Below, one piece after another: positions 13,570 through 14,434 of a stretch of 14,434 nucleotides of DNA (positions are counted from its first letter, which is position 1; the number at the start of each line of letters is the position of its first letter). The position numbers were made by a program, and so were the translations under genes. The DNA comes from Nostoc sp. GT001 (GTDB lineage: Bacteria > Cyanobacteriota > Cyanobacteriia > Cyanobacteriales > Nostocaceae): the NCBI RefSeq assembly GCF_030382115.1, contig NZ_JAUDRJ010000003.1, forward strand, positions 2,410,876 through 2,425,309, in the 5' to 3' direction. Below the pieces are notes generated by a model, which did no database searches, was not told where the DNA came from, and was given only the letters and a program-made list of their open reading frames with translations.

Positions 13570-13570
13570 A
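13007..13570 (+). CDS. Uma2-family (DUF820) putative endonuclease, copy 1
   Basis: A 187-residue protein of the Uma2 family (PF05685), which adopts a PD-(D/E)XK nuclease-like fold. Visible active-site candidates are D90 (in RSPDAAWV), D116 and E120 (VPDFVIELRSETD) and K134 (IQEKMQEYI), followed by LGWLINPQDRQVEIYR (144-159), the usual WLIDP..R.VEVY block. The family is greatly expanded in cyanobacteria and usually annotated as putative restriction endonuclease, but no methylase is nearby and activity is rarely shown. GAGGAAA lies 9-10 bases before the ATG and is a good ribosome-binding site. Copy 2 follows 93 bp downstream. The proteins differ only at residues 55, 58, 61, 62 and 140 (copy 1: D, T, N, N, Q). 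Confidence 0.88.
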   Translation: MNTVVLNLGPIAHLTDEQFYQLCIANRDVSLEMNASGELIIVPPVGGESGNQEADLITDLNNWNRQAKLGKVFSSSTIFILPNGAKRSPDAAWVKLERWEALTPEQRKKFPPLVPDFVIELRSETDRLAPIQEKMQEYIQNGLRLGWLINPQDRQVEIYRLLKAVEVVQMPAIVSGEDILPGFELQV

Positions 13571-13584
13571 GTATAGGAGGGTTT

Positions 13585-14226
13585 TAAATTACACTTCAAG
13601 AAATCTTCCAACAAGCAATAATTTCCTACTGATGTTAGCAAGAAAGACAAGAGGAAAGGTTTAATGAATACTGTTGTGCTAAATCTAGGACCGATTGCTC
13701 ATTTAACCGATGAGCAATTTTATCAATTGTGTATTGCCAATCGTGATGTCAGCCTGGAAATGAACGCATCTGGAGAATTAATAATTGTGCCACCAGTCGG
13801 AGGAGAAAGCGGAAATCAGGAAGCTGGACTGATTGCTGATTTAGAAATTTGGAATCGTCAAGCTAAATTAGGGAAAGTTTTTAGTTCTTCAACTATCTTT
13901 ATACTTCCTAACGGTGCAAAACGTTCTCCTGATGCTGCTTGGGTAAAATTAGAGCGGTGGGAAGCTTTAACACCAGAACAACGAAAAAAATTTCCGCCAC
14001 TTGTACCCGACTTTGTGATTGAACTGCGTTCGGAGACAGATCGCCTTGCACCGATTCAAGAGAAAATGCAGGAATATATTAAAAATGGTCTGCGCTTGGG
14101 TTGGCTGATTAATCCTCAAGATCGCCAAGTTGAAATTTACCGACTTTTAAAAGCTGTAGAAGTTGTGCAAATGCCAGCGATTGTTTCTGGAGAGGATATA
14201 CTACCTGGATTTGAGTTGCAAGTATA
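13585..14226 (+). repeat. Tandem repeat unit 2 of the Uma2 duplication
   Basis: This is the second unit of the direct tandem repeat, separated from the first by about 15 bp. Homology continues weakly past its end: GTATAGGTGGG here against GTATAGGAGGG after unit 1. Confidence 0.93.
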
Positions 14227-14227
14227 G
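13664..14227 (+). CDS. Uma2-family (DUF820) putative endonuclease, copy 2
   Basis: A 187-residue near-copy of the preceding gene. The putative active-site residues D90, D116, E120 and K134 are all kept. Five substitutions separate the copies: G55, A58, E61, I62 and K140 here. Four of them sit in an eight-residue window coded by a 30-bp patch (13819-13848) that differs at 12 bases, while the rest of the gene differs at about 2%. The local form ADLEIWNRQ looks more like typical Uma2 proteins, so this patch may have come from another paralogue by gene conversion. Its upstream region duplicates that of copy 1, including the GAGGAAA ribosome-binding site, so both could be expressed. It stops at TAG where copy 1 uses TAA. 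Confidence 0.88.
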   Translation: MNTVVLNLGPIAHLTDEQFYQLCIANRDVSLEMNASGELIIVPPVGGESGNQEAGLIADLEIWNRQAKLGKVFSSSTIFILPNGAKRSPDAAWVKLERWEALTPEQRKKFPPLVPDFVIELRSETDRLAPIQEKMQEYIKNGLRLGWLINPQDRQVEIYRLLKAVEVVQMPAIVSGEDILPGFELQV

Positions 14228-14233
14228 GTGGGC

Positions 14234-14266
14234 GATCGCTATCAAGTAAAGACAAGTAGCTCAAAT
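14234..14266 (+). repeat. 33-bp direct repeat, right copy
   Basis: It matches 12691-12723 at 29 of 33 positions in direct orientation, just after the second Uma2 gene, and overlaps a full HIP1 site (14232-14239). See the left copy for the interpretation. Confidence 0.75.
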
Positions 14267-14326
14267 TGGCTTGCAGCTTTGTCCAGTTAGTTATATCTGT
14301 ACGTTCGCTTATTTTGAGATGGCAAG

Positions 14327-14340
14327 AGGCATTAATGCCT
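14327..14340. repeat. Perfect 14-bp palindrome
   Basis: AGGCATTAATGCCT reads the same on both strands. The last 207 bases of the window hold this and no recognisable gene. It may be an operator for something beyond the window edge, or chance. Confidence 0.5.
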
Positions 14341-14434
14341 TGAGAGGAAAGCAATAGTGGGATTTAGATATAAAAATACCCAAAAAGAGCCTCAAACCTG
14401 TGTACAGAAAGTTTTTGACATCGTTTTGCTTAGT

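Noticed and set aside
13007..14227. Uma2 pair as a toxin-antitoxin or restriction-modification module
   Set aside because: No methylase, antitoxin or partner gene is adjacent; the two genes are duplicates of each other.
12691..14266. Composite transposon bounded by the 33-bp repeats
   Set aside because: No transposase lies between them, the copies are 88% identical direct repeats without visible target duplications, and the inner region is explained by tandem duplication.

Overview
The window looks like a chromosomal segment from a filamentous, probably Nostoc/Anabaena-type cyanobacterium. The evidence is at least ten copies of the HIP1 octamer GCGATCGC (starts near 277, 1585, 2605, 2959, 6193, 7121, 8614, 12766, 12830 and 14232), heptameric short tandem repeats in several gaps, dispersed palindromes of the kind scattered through Nostoc genomes, and cyanobacterial or plastid-lineage genes (psbX, ycf66, ycf19, a cyAbrB regulator). 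I see no CRISPR array, rRNA, prophage or complete insertion sequence.

Layout. 53-1633 (-) encodes a DinG/XPD-type helicase homologue that appears to have lost its catalytic motifs. 1766-2728 (+) is an M48 metalloprotease, convergent with a CPBP/CAAX-type intramembrane protease at 2817-3692 (-); a perfect palindrome separates them. 3840-4277 (-) is a cyAbrB1/CalA-like regulator. About 1.47 kb of gene-poor DNA follows, with several inverted repeats and one weak 53-codon ORF. 5747-6751 (+) is the iron-sulfur subunit of succinate dehydrogenase, with a cysteine pattern that predicts two [4Fe-4S] clusters.

6859-9343 is a run of four minus-strand genes, transcribed in the order psbX (39 aa), ycf66, and two short paralogous lipoproteins with three PD40 repeats each. 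Then come ycf19/yggT (+) and accC (-), facing each other across a strong inverted repeat. After a 419-bp gap comes tRNA-Leu(GAG) with a recognisable promoter, then a UbiC-like chorismate lyase (+, TTG start). The right end is an accessory patch: a remnant of an Uma2 gene, then two nearly identical tandem Uma2-family genes (period 657 bp). They differ by about 2% except for a 30-bp patch where 12 bases differ.

How the genes fit together: most of the window is housekeeping in a photosynthetic cell: photosystem II (psbX), thylakoid or membrane proteins (ycf66, ycf19), fatty-acid synthesis (accC), respiratory or thylakoid electron flow (sdhB), probable plastoquinone head-group supply (chorismate lyase), and membrane proteolysis. 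The most unusual signals are the pseudo-helicase, the two half-size PD40 lipoproteins that could together make one propeller, the 13-codon N-terminal duplication in Ycf66, the extra SdhB cysteine, the possible masking hairpin over the psbX ribosome-binding site, and the mosaic Uma2 duplication. I did not find a convincing new multi-gene defence or mobile system.
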